DNA of 36,689 nucleotides from an uncultured Bacilli bacterium (GTDB lineage Bacteria > Bacillota_I > Bacilli_A > RFN20 > CAG-826): contig CANQQL010000012.1 of NCBI GenBank assembly GCA_947625975.1, positions 1 through 36,689 on the forward strand, in the 5' to 3' direction. Shown here piece by piece: positions 15,691-24,612 of the stretch. Position numbers and translations under genes: made by a program. Numbering within the stretch: position 1 is the stretch's first letter; the number at the start of each line of letters is the position of its first letter. The notes beneath the pieces are model-generated. The model saw nothing but the letters and a program-made list of their open reading frames with translations, did no database searches and had not been told where the DNA came from.

Positions 15691-17553
15691 ATGGGAAAAG
15701 AGGTTAAATCAATAAACATAAAAGAGATAAAAGATCCCAAGTTCCTAAAAGATTTATCTATCGAAGAACTTGAACTTTTGTGTGCTTCAATTCGCGAAGA
15801 AATTATTGATAAGACCTCAATTAATGGTGGTCATATTGCCTCTAATCTTGGGGTTGTAGAGCTAACTGTAGCCCTGCATAGTGTCTTTGATTTTGATAAA
15901 GACAAATTACTTTTGGACGTCGGACACCAATGTTATACCCATAAAATCCTAACCGGTCGGTCCTTAGAACACTTACGAAAAAAAGATGGAATTTCCGGAT
16001 TTGAAAAGCGCTATGAAAGCATATATGATTGCTTTGAAGCTGGTCATTCCTCTACTTCACTTTCTGCTGCCTATGGTATGGCAGTGGTCCGCGATCAAGG
16101 AAAACCAGAAGATTATTATAATGTTGTAGCGGTGATTGGCGATGGCGCTATTACCAGCGGACTAGCCTTTGAAGGATTAAACAATATTGGCCGTGGTGAT
16201 TCTAAAGTCATCATTGTCTTCAATGACAATGAGATGTCAATTTCGAAAACCACTGGTGGTTTTGCACGATTTTTACAAAGAGTAAGAACTTCTGTGTCAT
16301 ATAATAAGAAGAAGCGAGCATATCAACGCTTTATGTGTAAAACTCGCTTTGGACTTTGGATTTTCAAATTAACCTCTAAAATTAAAAATAAAGTTAAAAG
16401 AATGTTTTTATCATCCAATATTTTTGACACAATGGGATTTGCATATATCGGACCAATTGATGGACACAATATCAAAGAATTACAAAAAGCTTTTAGACAA
16501 GCGAAAAAATCTTCTGTTTCCGTAGTAATACACACCTTAACGGTTAAAGGTAAAGGCTATAAATACGCTGAAGAAGATCGAAGTGGCAAGTGGCATGGTG
16601 TCCCTCCTTTTAATAAAGAAACCGGAGAATTTTTAAAAGCCAGTAGTTATAACTCTTGGAGTAAAGAAATTGCGGATTTATTATATGACTTTATGAAAGA
16701 ACACAATAAAACTATATTAATTAATCCCGCAATGATTGAAGGCTCTGAGTTAAATAATATTTTTAAAGATTTTAAATCACGTTGCTATGATGTGGGCATT
16801 TGTGAATCGCACGCTTTTTCAATGGCATCTGGAATAGCCCTGAATGGTTATCACCCGATTATTTCTATTTATTCAACTTTCATGCAAAGAGCTTTTGATG
16901 AAATACAACAAGATTTGGCCCGCATGAATCTTAATTGTACTATTTTAATTGATCGTGCCGGTTTAATTGGAGCAGATGGTGAAACGCATCAAGGAATTTT
17001 TGATGAAGCAATGCTTTATACTATGCCCAATGTAACTATAACAATGCCCTCAAACAAAAGCGAAGCAAAAGTACTATTAGATGAATCTTTCCAAAACCAT
17101 GGAGTATTTTCAATCAGATATCCTCGTGATATATTGCATAATTCACTTACGGATATTCACTTTAACTATGGAGAATGGTTAATAGTTAGAGAAGAGGTAA
17201 ATAATTCCGCGGTTATTGTTACTTTTGGGCCGATAATTGAAGAAATTAAAAAATTATTTTCTCATATTGATATTGTAAATGCAATTTATCAAAAACCAAT
17301 TATGGATTATAATGTTCAAAGACTATTAAAGTATAAGCGAATCATTATTTACAATCCTTATGCCACAAAGGAAGGTTTTGCTAATAATTTAGTGGAATTA
17401 TTGACACTATATTATTATAAGGGAGAAATTATTATTGTAGCGATAAAAGAAGACTTTATAAAGGCCGGCACGCAAAGTGAGCAAATGGAAGAATGCGGAG
17501 TCTCTTTAAAGCAACTAAAATTAATAATTAACTCTGAAAAAGGGGTGCACTAG
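15691..17553 (+). CDS. dxs: 1-deoxy-D-xylulose-5-phosphate synthase
   Basis: This ThDP-dependent enzyme condenses pyruvate and glyceraldehyde 3-phosphate in the first step of the MEP isoprenoid pathway. At 620 aa it is of normal length. Motifs include GGHIASNLGVVELT (47-60), DVGHQCYTHKILTGR (76-90), GHSSTSLSAAYGMA (118-131), the ThDP motif GDGAITSG (150-157) with NDNEMSIS (178-185), and in the pyrimidine domain a DRAGLIGADGETHQG stretch. The C-terminal domain is poorly conserved. In Bacillus ispA precedes and tlyA-argR follow dxs; here those genes are missing and recN starts 3 nt downstream. Confidence 0.96.
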   Translation: MGKEVKSINIKEIKDPKFLKDLSIEELELLCASIREEIIDKTSINGGHIASNLGVVELTVALHSVFDFDKDKLLLDVGHQCYTHKILTGRSLEHLRKKDGISGFEKRYESIYDCFEAGHSSTSLSAAYGMAVVRDQGKPEDYYNVVAVIGDGAITSGLAFEGLNNIGRGDSKVIIVFNDNEMSISKTTGGFARFLQRVRTSVSYNKKKRAYQRFMCKTRFGLWIFKLTSKIKNKVKRMFLSSNIFDTMGFAYIGPIDGHNIKELQKAFRQAKKSSVSVVIHTLTVKGKGYKYAEEDRSGKWHGVPPFNKETGEFLKASSYNSWSKEIADLLYDFMKEHNKTILINPAMIEGSELNNIFKDFKSRCYDVGICESHAFSMASGIALNGYHPIISIYSTFMQRAFDEIQQDLARMNLNCTILIDRAGLIGADGETHQGIFDEAMLYTMPNVTITMPSNKSEAKVLLDESFQNHGVFSIRYPRDILHNSLTDIHFNYGEWLIVREEVNNSAVIVTFGPIIEEIKKLFSHIDIVNAIYQKPIMDYNVQRLLKYKRIIIYNPYATKEGFANNLVELLTLYYYKGEIIIVAIKEDFIKAGTQSEQMEECGVSLKQLKLIINSEKGVH

Positions 17554-17555
17554 CT

Positions 17556-19208
17556 ATGTTAGAAGCTTTGTCCATAAAAAATTTCGCAATTATCGAAGAT
17601 ATCGAAATAAATTTTAAAAATGGTATGAATGTTCTATTAGGAGAAACAGGTGCCGGTAAATCCATCATTATAGATGCCTTATCATTATTAAAAGGCGAAA
17701 GAAGTAGTTTTGATAAAATTAGAAATGGTGCCACTAAAGCATATATAGATGGAAAATTCTTCATCGAAGATTCGGAACTAATTCGTGAGATTAATGATGA
17801 GTATGAAGATTTAATCGAAGACGGAGAGCTGATTGTTACTCGTATACTGGATGCTAATGGACGCACATCTATAAAATTAAATGGTCGCATGTTTTCCAGT
17901 GCCACAACAAAAGTTATCATGAATGAAATAATTGATATTCACTCACAGCATCAAACTTTATTACTTTTTGATGAAAAAGAACACATCAATCTTTTAGATA
18001 AGTTTATTGGTAATTTTAAAGAATACCAAATATATCAAGAATTATATAAAAATTATATGGTCGAGAAAGCAAAGCTTGAAGAATTGGAAAATAAAGTTTT
18101 TGATGATGCAGAAATAGCATATAAAAAAGCTCAGATTGAGGAAATAGATAAATTAAATCTTGAGCATGGCGAATTAGAAAAATTAGAAAATCTAGAAAAA
18201 AAATTATCAAACTTTATGCGTTTACAAGAAACGCTTAATAATATCGATATTCTTCTAAATGGAGATGAAGGTGCCATAACAAAAATCTATGAAGCACGCC
18301 GATTAATCGATTATTTACGCGACAATGACTATGAGCAATACGCTGCTAAACTAAATGACCTATACTATTCTTTGCAAGACCTTAATAATGAATTGCAAGG
18401 CACCCTAAAAGAGCTGAATGAGTATGATTATACTCCGGAATATCTTTCGGAAAGAATTTATAATATCAAGCGATTGATACGTAAATACGGAAGTACGGAA
18501 GATGATTTATTTCTTGCTCGTGAAAAATTAATCCAAGAATTGTCGCTCATTAGTGATTATGAATATGCCTTAAAAAAGCAAAAAGAAGTGGTTGCTGACT
18601 TACTAGTGAAAGTTCTTCAATCCGGAGAAGAAGTTTCCAATATTCGTGAAAAATATGCTACAATCCTTAATGAAAAGGTTGACCGCGAATTAGCGGATTT
18701 AAATTTAGAAAACGCTCACTTTAAGGTCCTTATAAAAAGAATCGAACCGACAGCTAAAGGATTAGACAATGTAGTGTTTTACATTTCATCCAATATTGGT
18801 ATGCCTTATGGTCCGCTTAAAGAAATTGTAAGTGGAGGAGAATCTTCTCGCCTTATGCTGGGACTTAAAGCAATTTTTACTCGCTTTTCCCATATTGAAA
18901 CCATGATTTTTGATGAAATTGATTCAGGAGTATCTGGTAAAATTGCTTCAAGTGTAGGTAGAAAGATTCATAATATTTCCCTAAATTGCCAAGTAATTGT
19001 CATATCGCACATTCCCCAAGTGGCTAGTTTTGCCGATGTAGCCTACGAAGTTTCAAAATTTGTAGAGAATGACACAACAAAAACCAAAATTTCGGAATTA
19101 AGCGAAAAAGAATTTGAGGTTAATATTGCCAAACTACTAACGGACAATCTAGTTTCCAAAGAGTCTTTAGCCCTTGCGCATGAGCTCATCGCCAATTCAA
19201 GAAAATAA
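17556..19208 (+). CDS. recN: DNA repair protein RecN
   Basis: This 550-aa SMC-like ATPase acts early in double-strand break repair. It has Walker A GETGAGKS (29-36), a Q-loop region with DIHSQHQTLLL, a long central coiled coil (about 150-370), the ABC signature around VSGGESSRLMLGLKAIF, Walker B MIFDEIDSGVSG and an H-loop VISHIPQVA. The ribosome site AGGGGTG lies inside the last codons of dxs, so the two genes are tightly coupled. The recN-spoIVB-spo0A order is the Bacillus and Clostridium arrangement. Confidence 0.96.
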   Translation: MLEALSIKNFAIIEDIEINFKNGMNVLLGETGAGKSIIIDALSLLKGERSSFDKIRNGATKAYIDGKFFIEDSELIREINDEYEDLIEDGELIVTRILDANGRTSIKLNGRMFSSATTKVIMNEIIDIHSQHQTLLLFDEKEHINLLDKFIGNFKEYQIYQELYKNYMVEKAKLEELENKVFDDAEIAYKKAQIEEIDKLNLEHGELEKLENLEKKLSNFMRLQETLNNIDILLNGDEGAITKIYEARRLIDYLRDNDYEQYAAKLNDLYYSLQDLNNELQGTLKELNEYDYTPEYLSERIYNIKRLIRKYGSTEDDLFLAREKLIQELSLISDYEYALKKQKEVVADLLVKVLQSGEEVSNIREKYATILNEKVDRELADLNLENAHFKVLIKRIEPTAKGLDNVVFYISSNIGMPYGPLKEIVSGGESSRLMLGLKAIFTRFSHIETMIFDEIDSGVSGKIASSVGRKIHNISLNCQVIVISHIPQVASFADVAYEVSKFVENDTTKTKISELSEKEFEVNIAKLLTDNLVSKESLALAHELIANSRK

Positions 19209-19261
19209 TTCCAATTTAGATCTTGCAATAACAACCATACTATTGTTGAAAGGAGCGCAAT

Positions 19262-20275
19262 ATGAAGTTGTTATTTTCTTTTTTGGCCATTTTTGGTTTT
19301 GCTCTGTCCTCTAATGAGGCAATTAAAGCAGTCAATATTGTTCCTGGTGGCCAAAATATCGGGATTGAAATTAAACCGGGAGGTTTAATGGTCTCAGGGA
19401 CGTATGATATAAAATATAATGGAACAACTTATAATCCAAGCATCAATAGTGATATCCAAAAAGGCGATATTATCTATAAAGCTAACGATGAGGTAGTAAA
19501 AGATGTTGATGACTTAGTAAGCATTTTTACTAATTCACCGCAATCAGATGAATTAAAACTGAGTCTTAAACGTGAAGGTAAGTTTATAAATCGTAATTTG
19601 CAGATAATTCGTATTGATAATCGCTTTAAAACTGGACTTTTTGTTAAGGAGAGATTACTGGGCATCGGAACTATTTCCTTCTATGATGAAAATACTCATA
19701 TGTATGGAGCATTAGGGCATGAAATATCAGATAACAATAGTAATGGCATACTTGAGGTCGATAGTGGTTCTATCTACGACTCTTATGTTACTTCCATTAC
19801 ACCTAGCATCAACTCGAAACCGGGTGAAAAAATCGCCGATATTGATTTTAACGATTACTTAGGAAATGTTTTATCCAATACAAATATAGGTATTTATGGT
19901 AAATATGAAACCTTACCTAACAATTCTGTGTCCTTGCCACTTGGAGAAATTTCCGAAGTAAAATTAGGGAAAGCCGAAATGTGGACAGTTGTAAATGGTA
20001 ACGAAGTAACTAAATACCAAATTGAAATCACAAAAATCAATCAACAAAGTGAAATAGCCTCTAAAGGTCTTTCTTTTAGAGTCACTGATGAAAGATTATT
20101 AAAAGTTTCCAATGGTATTGTGGCCGGAATGTCTGGATCGCCAATAATTCAAAATAATAAGGTTATTGGGGCTGTAACACACGTTTTAGTCGATAAAGTT
20201 GAGAATGGTTATGGCGTATATATGCGATGGATGTTTGATATGGCCAATAAAATTTACGAACAATATTATGGTTAA
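19262..20275 (+). CDS. spoIVB: SpoIVB peptidase (S55 family)
   Basis: In spore formers this serine peptidase is secreted from the forespore and cleaves SpoIVFA, releasing the SpoIVFB protease that processes pro-sigma-K. This 337-aa version has a hydrophobic N-terminal export segment (about 3-16), a PDZ domain (about 30-115, with QKGDIIYKANDEVV) and the S55 domain with the probable triad His153 (GALGHEISD), Asp276 (FRVTDERLL) and Ser291 (GMSGSPI). It is about 90 residues shorter than the Bacillus protein, mainly at the N-terminus, but all catalytic motifs are intact. A CATACTA heptamer (19236-19242) upstream resembles a sigma-F/G -10 element without a clear -35. The ribosome site is GAAAGGAG. 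Confidence 0.93.
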   Translation: MKLLFSFLAIFGFALSSNEAIKAVNIVPGGQNIGIEIKPGGLMVSGTYDIKYNGTTYNPSINSDIQKGDIIYKANDEVVKDVDDLVSIFTNSPQSDELKLSLKREGKFINRNLQIIRIDNRFKTGLFVKERLLGIGTISFYDENTHMYGALGHEISDNNSNGILEVDSGSIYDSYVTSITPSINSKPGEKIADIDFNDYLGNVLSNTNIGIYGKYETLPNNSVSLPLGEISEVKLGKAEMWTVVNGNEVTKYQIEITKINQQSEIASKGLSFRVTDERLLKVSNGIVAGMSGSPIIQNNKVIGAVTHVLVDKVENGYGVYMRWMFDMANKIYEQYYG

Positions 20276-20305
20276 TTCGACAAAACAAATAAAAAAATTG
20301 TCGAA
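20276..20305. promoter_or_regulatory. Inverted pair of Spo0A boxes before spo0A
   Basis: TTCGACAA (20276-20283) and TTGTCGAA (20298-20305) are exact inverted copies of the 0A-box core TGTCGAA, 14 bp apart. They begin directly after the spoIVB stop and lie about 50-75 bp upstream of the spo0A -35. The arms could also form a hairpin, but no T tract follows, so a terminator is unlikely. Spo0A autoregulation is the natural reading. Confidence 0.75.
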
Positions 20306-20351
20306 AATATGAGTATTAATTCTAGTTTTCAATAAATGTATAATACTTTAA

Positions 20352-20380
20352 TAGACAAAAAATTTAGATTTAAATATAAT
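20352..20380 (+). promoter_or_regulatory. Sigma-A promoter of spo0A
   Basis: TAGACA (20352-20357) and a perfect TATAAT (20375-20380) are 17 bp apart, giving a start near 20387. This supports the ATG at 20399 as the spo0A start, because the frame extended to 20336 would overlap the promoter. Confidence 0.72.
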
Positions 20381-20398
20381 CTTGCTATGGGGTATGAT

Positions 20399-21190
20399 AT
20401 GGAGAAAATTAGAATATTCGTTGCGGATGACAATCCGCAGTATGTAGACTTTATTGTAAGCAGTATTGCGCGTCAACCAAATATGTATGTAGTCGATAGT
20501 GCAAGTAATGGGGAAGAAGCCTTAGAAAAGCTGAAAAGATGTGGAACAATTGATATATTAATTCTCGATATGATCATGCCACGCATCGATGGTTATGCCT
20601 TACTAAAACAAATAAATGAAGGCATTGAGGGCGCCAAAGTAAGACATACCATCTGTATTTCAGCACTAGTAAATGAAAAGATTTTAAGTTTAATATCGAC
20701 ATTAGGTGGTGATATGTTTCTCATAAAACCATTCAATACATCATCTCTTCTTGATGCCATTCAATCGGTCTTAGAAAGTGATGTTGTGTTAGATCATAAA
20801 TTTGAAGGACAAACCACTAATGAATCTATTGAAAAACGTTTATCTGATCTTTTACATGAAATGGGTGTTCCCGCTCACATTAAGGGATATAATTATTTAA
20901 GAACTGGTATATTATTAACTTTTGAAAATCAAGATGAATATATCGGTCAAATAACGAAATCATTGTATCCTGAAATTGCTAAGCGTTATAAATCAACTTC
21001 CAGTCGCGTAGAACGAGCAATAAGACACGCTATTGAGATTGCTTGGAATCGTGGAAACATTGACTTAATCGACGAAATATTTGGTTACTCCATTAATGCA
21101 GAAAAAGCAAAGCCTACTAACTCTGAATTTATTGTCATGATTGCAGATTATTTAGCAGTAATGAAGAAAAATGCAGTCATGATGCATTAA
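20399..21190 (+). CDS. spo0A: Sporulation response regulator Spo0A
   Basis: This 263-aa protein is the master regulator of entry into sporulation. The N-terminal receiver has the acidic pair Asp10-Asp11 (FVADDN), phospho-acceptor Asp57 (ILILDMIMP) and the switch Lys in FLIKPF. A linker leads to the Spo0A-specific C-terminal DNA-binding domain with MGVPAHIKGYNYLRTGI and the helix around STSSRVERAIRHAIEIAW, the part that reads 0A boxes. The start MEKIRIFVADDN aligns with the known Bacillus start MEKIKVCVADDN; GGGGT at 20389-20393 is its ribosome site. Paired 0A boxes and its own sigma-A promoter lie upstream, and a strong terminator ends the unit. Confidence 0.97.
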   Translation: MEKIRIFVADDNPQYVDFIVSSIARQPNMYVVDSASNGEEALEKLKRCGTIDILILDMIMPRIDGYALLKQINEGIEGAKVRHTICISALVNEKILSLISTLGGDMFLIKPFNTSSLLDAIQSVLESDVVLDHKFEGQTTNESIEKRLSDLLHEMGVPAHIKGYNYLRTGILLTFENQDEYIGQITKSLYPEIAKRYKSTSSRVERAIRHAIEIAWNRGNIDLIDEIFGYSINAEKAKPTNSEFIVMIADYLAVMKKNAVMMH

Positions 21191-21191
21191 G

Positions 21192-21219
21192 AAAGCCTAT
21201 TATAAGCATAGGCTTTTTT
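21192..21219 (+). terminator. Terminator after spo0A
   Basis: A perfect 9-bp stem (AAAGCCTAT with ATAGGCTTT) has a 7-nt loop and is followed by T residues. Confidence 0.93.
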
Positions 21220-21290
21220 ATTTGCGAAATTATTTTATAAGACTATTTTTATTATTAAATAAAGGTTTATAATTTAAGTGGGTGATAGTT

Positions 21291-22457
21291 ATGAGCAAAA
21301 TTATTATGCATATCGATTTAAATGCTTTTTTTGCTACCGCTGAAACTATTATCCATCCCGAATATAAAGGTCATCCATTAGTCGTTGGAAGAGAAGGAAG
21401 AAGAGGAATTGTTTCCACCGCGAATTATGAAGCACGTAAATTTGGTATTCACTCTGCCATGCCTATCTACATGGCGAAAGAACTATGTCCTAGTCTTATA
21501 GTCGTACCTTGCAACTTCGCACTTTATGAGCGTTTATCAAATGAATTTTTTAATTATGTTTCCAGCTACTCACCGATAATACAAATTGCTTCCATTGATG
21601 AATGCTATGTAGATATGACAGAAACGTTAAAAAATATTAAAGATATTGATAATTACTTACATAAAATTCAAGATGGACTTTTTGAAAAGACAAAATTGCA
21701 ATGTTCCATTGGAATTGCACCAACAAAATTTTTAGCTAAGATGGCTTCGGATATGAAAAAACCGATGGGTATAACCATCATTAGAAGAAAGGATATCCCG
21801 AAAATGATTTATCCCTTACCCATTGAAAGTATGTTCGGAATAGGGAAAAAAACTGCACCACGATTAAGAAATATCGGTATTAATAAAATTGGTGATTTAA
21901 AAACCGCAAATCAAATAGAATTGAAACACATCTTAGGAAAATTCTACTTTACTTGTATGGATTGGATTGAAGGACGTGGCTCCGATGTTGTGGAAGTAGA
22001 AGAGACTGATCCCAAGTCAATTGGAAATTCTCGCACTTTCGAAAATAATACAAATAATTACGAAGAAATAAAATCAATGCTAACATACTTATGTAAATTA
22101 GTGGCAAAGCGCGCTAACGAAGAAGAAAAAGTTGGTACTACTATCCAAGTAACAATTAAAACATCTGATTTTAAAGTTCACTCTAAGTCGGTAACTAAAC
22201 CGAAAGCTTTTAATAGCTATGAGATGATTCATGAAATTGCTTTACAAACATTTGAGAGAATGAATATTAATGAACCTATTAGATTAATTGGTGTTACCTT
22301 GCAAAACCTAGAATCCCGCCACGATCAAAAATTGCAGATGAGTTTATTCGATTATCAAATCCATGAAGAAGAAGCAAAAACAAAGTTAATAATTAATGAT
22401 TTAAATCGCAAAATGAAAAAGAACGTCTTTAAACGGGCTAGCGAAGCAAAAAGGTAA
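21291..22457 (+). CDS. dinB: DNA polymerase IV (Y family)
   Basis: This 388-aa translesion polymerase has the palm motif MHIDLNAFFATAE (6-18), the active-site block ASIDECYVDMT with two catalytic acids, and CSIGIAPTKFLAKMASDMKKP. An HhH segment (SMFGIGKKTAPRLRNIGI) and the little-finger domain follow. Near the C-terminus QMSLF (349-353) fits the beta-clamp binding consensus QLSLF. The ATG at 21291 is chosen over a GTG nine bases earlier because that GTG lies in the GTGGGTGAT ribosome site. A TATAAT at 21268-21273 may be its -10, although no good -35 is visible. A three-unit TTAGTA array starts 3 nt after its stop. Confidence 0.95.
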   Translation: MSKIIMHIDLNAFFATAETIIHPEYKGHPLVVGREGRRGIVSTANYEARKFGIHSAMPIYMAKELCPSLIVVPCNFALYERLSNEFFNYVSSYSPIIQIASIDECYVDMTETLKNIKDIDNYLHKIQDGLFEKTKLQCSIGIAPTKFLAKMASDMKKPMGITIIRRKDIPKMIYPLPIESMFGIGKKTAPRLRNIGINKIGDLKTANQIELKHILGKFYFTCMDWIEGRGSDVVEVEETDPKSIGNSRTFENNTNNYEEIKSMLTYLCKLVAKRANEEEKVGTTIQVTIKTSDFKVHSKSVTKPKAFNSYEMIHEIALQTFERMNINEPIRLIGVTLQNLESRHDQKLQMSLFDYQIHEEEAKTKLIINDLNRKMKKNVFKRASEAKR

Positions 22458-22460
22458 TTT

Positions 22461-22493
22461 TTAGTATAAAATTAGTAAATAATTAGTATGTAA
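22461..22493 (+). repeat. TTAGTA 11-bp array, 3 units
   Basis: Three contiguous 11-bp units (TTAGTATAAAA, TTAGTAAATAA, TTAGTATGTAA) fill the dinB-xerD gap. The array starts 3 nt after the dinB stop and abuts the AAGGAGTG ribosome site of xerD. Each unit carries stop triplets, and the 11-nt period shifts their frame at every repeat. Confidence 0.85.
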
Positions 22494-22504
22494 GGAGTGA
22501 AAAC

Positions 22505-23386
22505 ATGTTAATACAAGATGGCATTATGGATTTCATTGACTATCTATATATCGAAAAAGGTTTATCCAAAAATACAATCGAAGCCTACCGAGAAGATTTG
22601 GAACTCTTTTTAAGATCTTGTCCCGAGATCACAGATATTAGTGAAATCAGTGAAGATCACATTCGTAAATTTATTCGAAATCAAACCGCACATGGCTTAG
22701 AAGCCAAAAGTGTTATTAGAAGAATCTCCACTATAAAGAATTTTTTATTGTACTTGCAGCGTGAAGGAAAATATAATCATCCAATACCTAAAATCGCGCA
22801 TCCAAAAAAGCCTATTCACCTTCCAATTTATTTAACAGAAAAAGAAGTTGAAGACTTACTCATGGCTCCCGACATGACAAAAAAAGAGGGAATTCGCGAT
22901 CGTGCAATGCTAGAAGTAATGTATGCTTCGGGCTTGCGGGTTTCAGAGCTTTTAAATCTTACTAAAGGTAATGTCAATATGTCCAAAGGAATTTTAACTA
23001 TTATTGGCAAGGGCTCAAAAGAGCGTCGCGTACCAATAGGAGATTTTGCTTTAGAATACTTAGATAAATATATGACCGAAGTACGTGATAAGATAAAGAA
23101 ACTTTCTACCAATGTAATATTTCTCAATAAGTTCAATGAGCCTATCTCTCGGCAATATTTTCATCGCATAATAAAAAAATATGCTGCGCAAGTCGGTATA
23201 ACTAAAGATATCTCACCCCATACTTTGCGACATTCTTTTGCCACTCACCTGCTGGAGCATGGCGCACAACTTAGAGTAGTTCAAGAGATGCTAGGACATG
23301 CAGACATTTCGACAACACAAATTTATACAACGATTACGCAAAATAGAATTTTGGCTGCATATGATATGTACACCAAAAGAAAATGA
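22505..23386 (+). CDS. xerD: Site-specific tyrosine recombinase XerD
   Basis: This 293-aa recombinase resolves chromosome dimers at dif. An N-terminal SAM-like DNA-binding domain (about 5-88) is followed by the catalytic domain with Arg145 (ASGLRVSELL), Lys169 (GKGSKERR), His239 and Arg242 (SPHTLRHSFATHLL), His265 (LGHADIS) and Tyr274 (TTQIYTTIT). The set is complete. The neighbouring deoB matches the Bacillus order xerD-deoB, supporting XerD over XerC. The ribosome site AAGGAGTG is good. It ends in TGA, and deoB starts 33 nt later. Confidence 0.94.
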   Translation: MLIQDGIMDFIDYLYIEKGLSKNTIEAYREDLELFLRSCPEITDISEISEDHIRKFIRNQTAHGLEAKSVIRRISTIKNFLLYLQREGKYNHPIPKIAHPKKPIHLPIYLTEKEVEDLLMAPDMTKKEGIRDRAMLEVMYASGLRVSELLNLTKGNVNMSKGILTIIGKGSKERRVPIGDFALEYLDKYMTEVRDKIKKLSTNVIFLNKFNEPISRQYFHRIIKKYAAQVGITKDISPHTLRHSFATHLLEHGAQLRVVQEMLGHADISTTQIYTTITQNRILAAYDMYTKRK

Positions 23387-23419
23387 GCTATAATAATAGC
23401 GATACACAGGAGACATTTT

Positions 23420-24610
23420 ATGAAATTCAAAAGAATATTTTTAATAGTATTGGATTCCGCCGGCATCGGCGCAATGAATGATGCCGAAAAATTTGGTGAC
23501 AAAGGTACCAATACATTTGTCCACACATCAGAAAAATGTGGTGGACTATATATACCTACTTTAAACTCTCTTGGAATAGGAGATTTAGGTGCCGTTATAG
23601 GCACGGGAAAAGTCGAACACAAGCATTCATTTTCCATGATTTTAAATGAAGCTAGTAACGGGAAAGACACGATGACTGGTCATTGGGAAATGATGGGTAT
23701 TTTGACGACCAAGCCATTTAAGACTTTTACCGACACTGGTTTTCCTCCAGCTTTAATCAGCGAGTTAGAAGAAAAAACCGGCCATAAAGTCATAGGGAAT
23801 TATGCTTCAAGTGGAACTGAAATTCTTGTTCAACTTGGTGATGAACAAATGCGTACCGGAAATTTAATTGTTTACACAAGCGCCGATAGCGTTTTGCAAA
23901 TTGCCGCCCACGAAGAAGTAACCGGCGTAAAAGAATTATATCGATGCTGTGAAATTGCTCGTGAAATTTGTATGCGCCCTGAATATTTGCTAGGTCGCGT
24001 TATTGCCCGCCCCTTTATTGGTAGCGACAAAACAAACTTTAAACGTACATCAAATCGTCATGATTATGCCTTATCGCCAAGCGGTATAACCGCCATGAAC
24101 ATTTTAAAAGAAAACGGCTATGAAGTTAGCTGCGTGGGCAAAATTTTTGATATATTTAATGGAAGTGGTGCAACCAAAACGCAAAAAACAGTTTCCAATA
24201 TTGATGGAATGAATAAAACAATTGAAGAATGCAAAAATACTGATTACCAAGGTTTATGTTTTGTTAACTTGGTAGAATTCGATTCCGAATATGGACACCG
24301 TCGGAATCCATTAGGATATGGAAAAGCTCTTGAAGAATTTGACGTAAAGCTTAAAGAATTATTAGAAGAGGTTCATGATGATGATTTAGTTATGATAACC
24401 GCAGACCATGGAAATGATCCAACACATACCGGCACAGATCATACAAGAGAACATGTTCCTTTACTTTGTTATTCCAAGTCAATTATTAATGGTCAACACT
24501 TACCGGAGCGTACATCGTTCGCTGATATTGGAGCAACAATCTTAGAAAATTTTGGCTTAACAAAAGCTGACAACATGATTGGCTCAGCAATTAAAGAATT
24601 ATTAAAGTAA
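23420..24610 (+). CDS. deoB: Phosphopentomutase
   Basis: This enzyme interconverts (deoxy)ribose 1-phosphate and 5-phosphate in nucleoside salvage. It is a 396-aa alkaline-phosphatase-superfamily protein with metal-binding VLDSAGIGA (10-18), the KDTMTGHWEMMG block (82-93) that carries the phosphorylated Thr, FVNLVEFDSEYGHR, ITADHGNDPT and the GTDHTREHVPLL metal site. All metal ligands appear present. It is co-oriented with xerD and probably co-transcribed, as in Bacillus, although punA does not follow here. A bidirectional terminator closes the unit. Confidence 0.96.
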   Translation: MKFKRIFLIVLDSAGIGAMNDAEKFGDKGTNTFVHTSEKCGGLYIPTLNSLGIGDLGAVIGTGKVEHKHSFSMILNEASNGKDTMTGHWEMMGILTTKPFKTFTDTGFPPALISELEEKTGHKVIGNYASSGTEILVQLGDEQMRTGNLIVYTSADSVLQIAAHEEVTGVKELYRCCEIAREICMRPEYLLGRVIARPFIGSDKTNFKRTSNRHDYALSPSGITAMNILKENGYEVSCVGKIFDIFNGSGATKTQKTVSNIDGMNKTIEECKNTDYQGLCFVNLVEFDSEYGHRRNPLGYGKALEEFDVKLKELLEEVHDDDLVMITADHGNDPTHTGTDHTREHVPLLCYSKSIINGQHLPERTSFADIGATILENFGLTKADNMIGSAIKELLK

Positions 24611-24612
24611 AG

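Noticed and set aside
20276-20305. Terminator for spoIVB
   Set aside because: The inverted arms could pair, but no T tract follows and the arms are exact 0A boxes, so an operator is the better call.
20336-20398. N-terminal extension of Spo0A by 21 codons
   Set aside because: It overlaps the TAGACA/TATAAT promoter and has no counterpart in Spo0A; MEKIRIFVADDN fits the known start.
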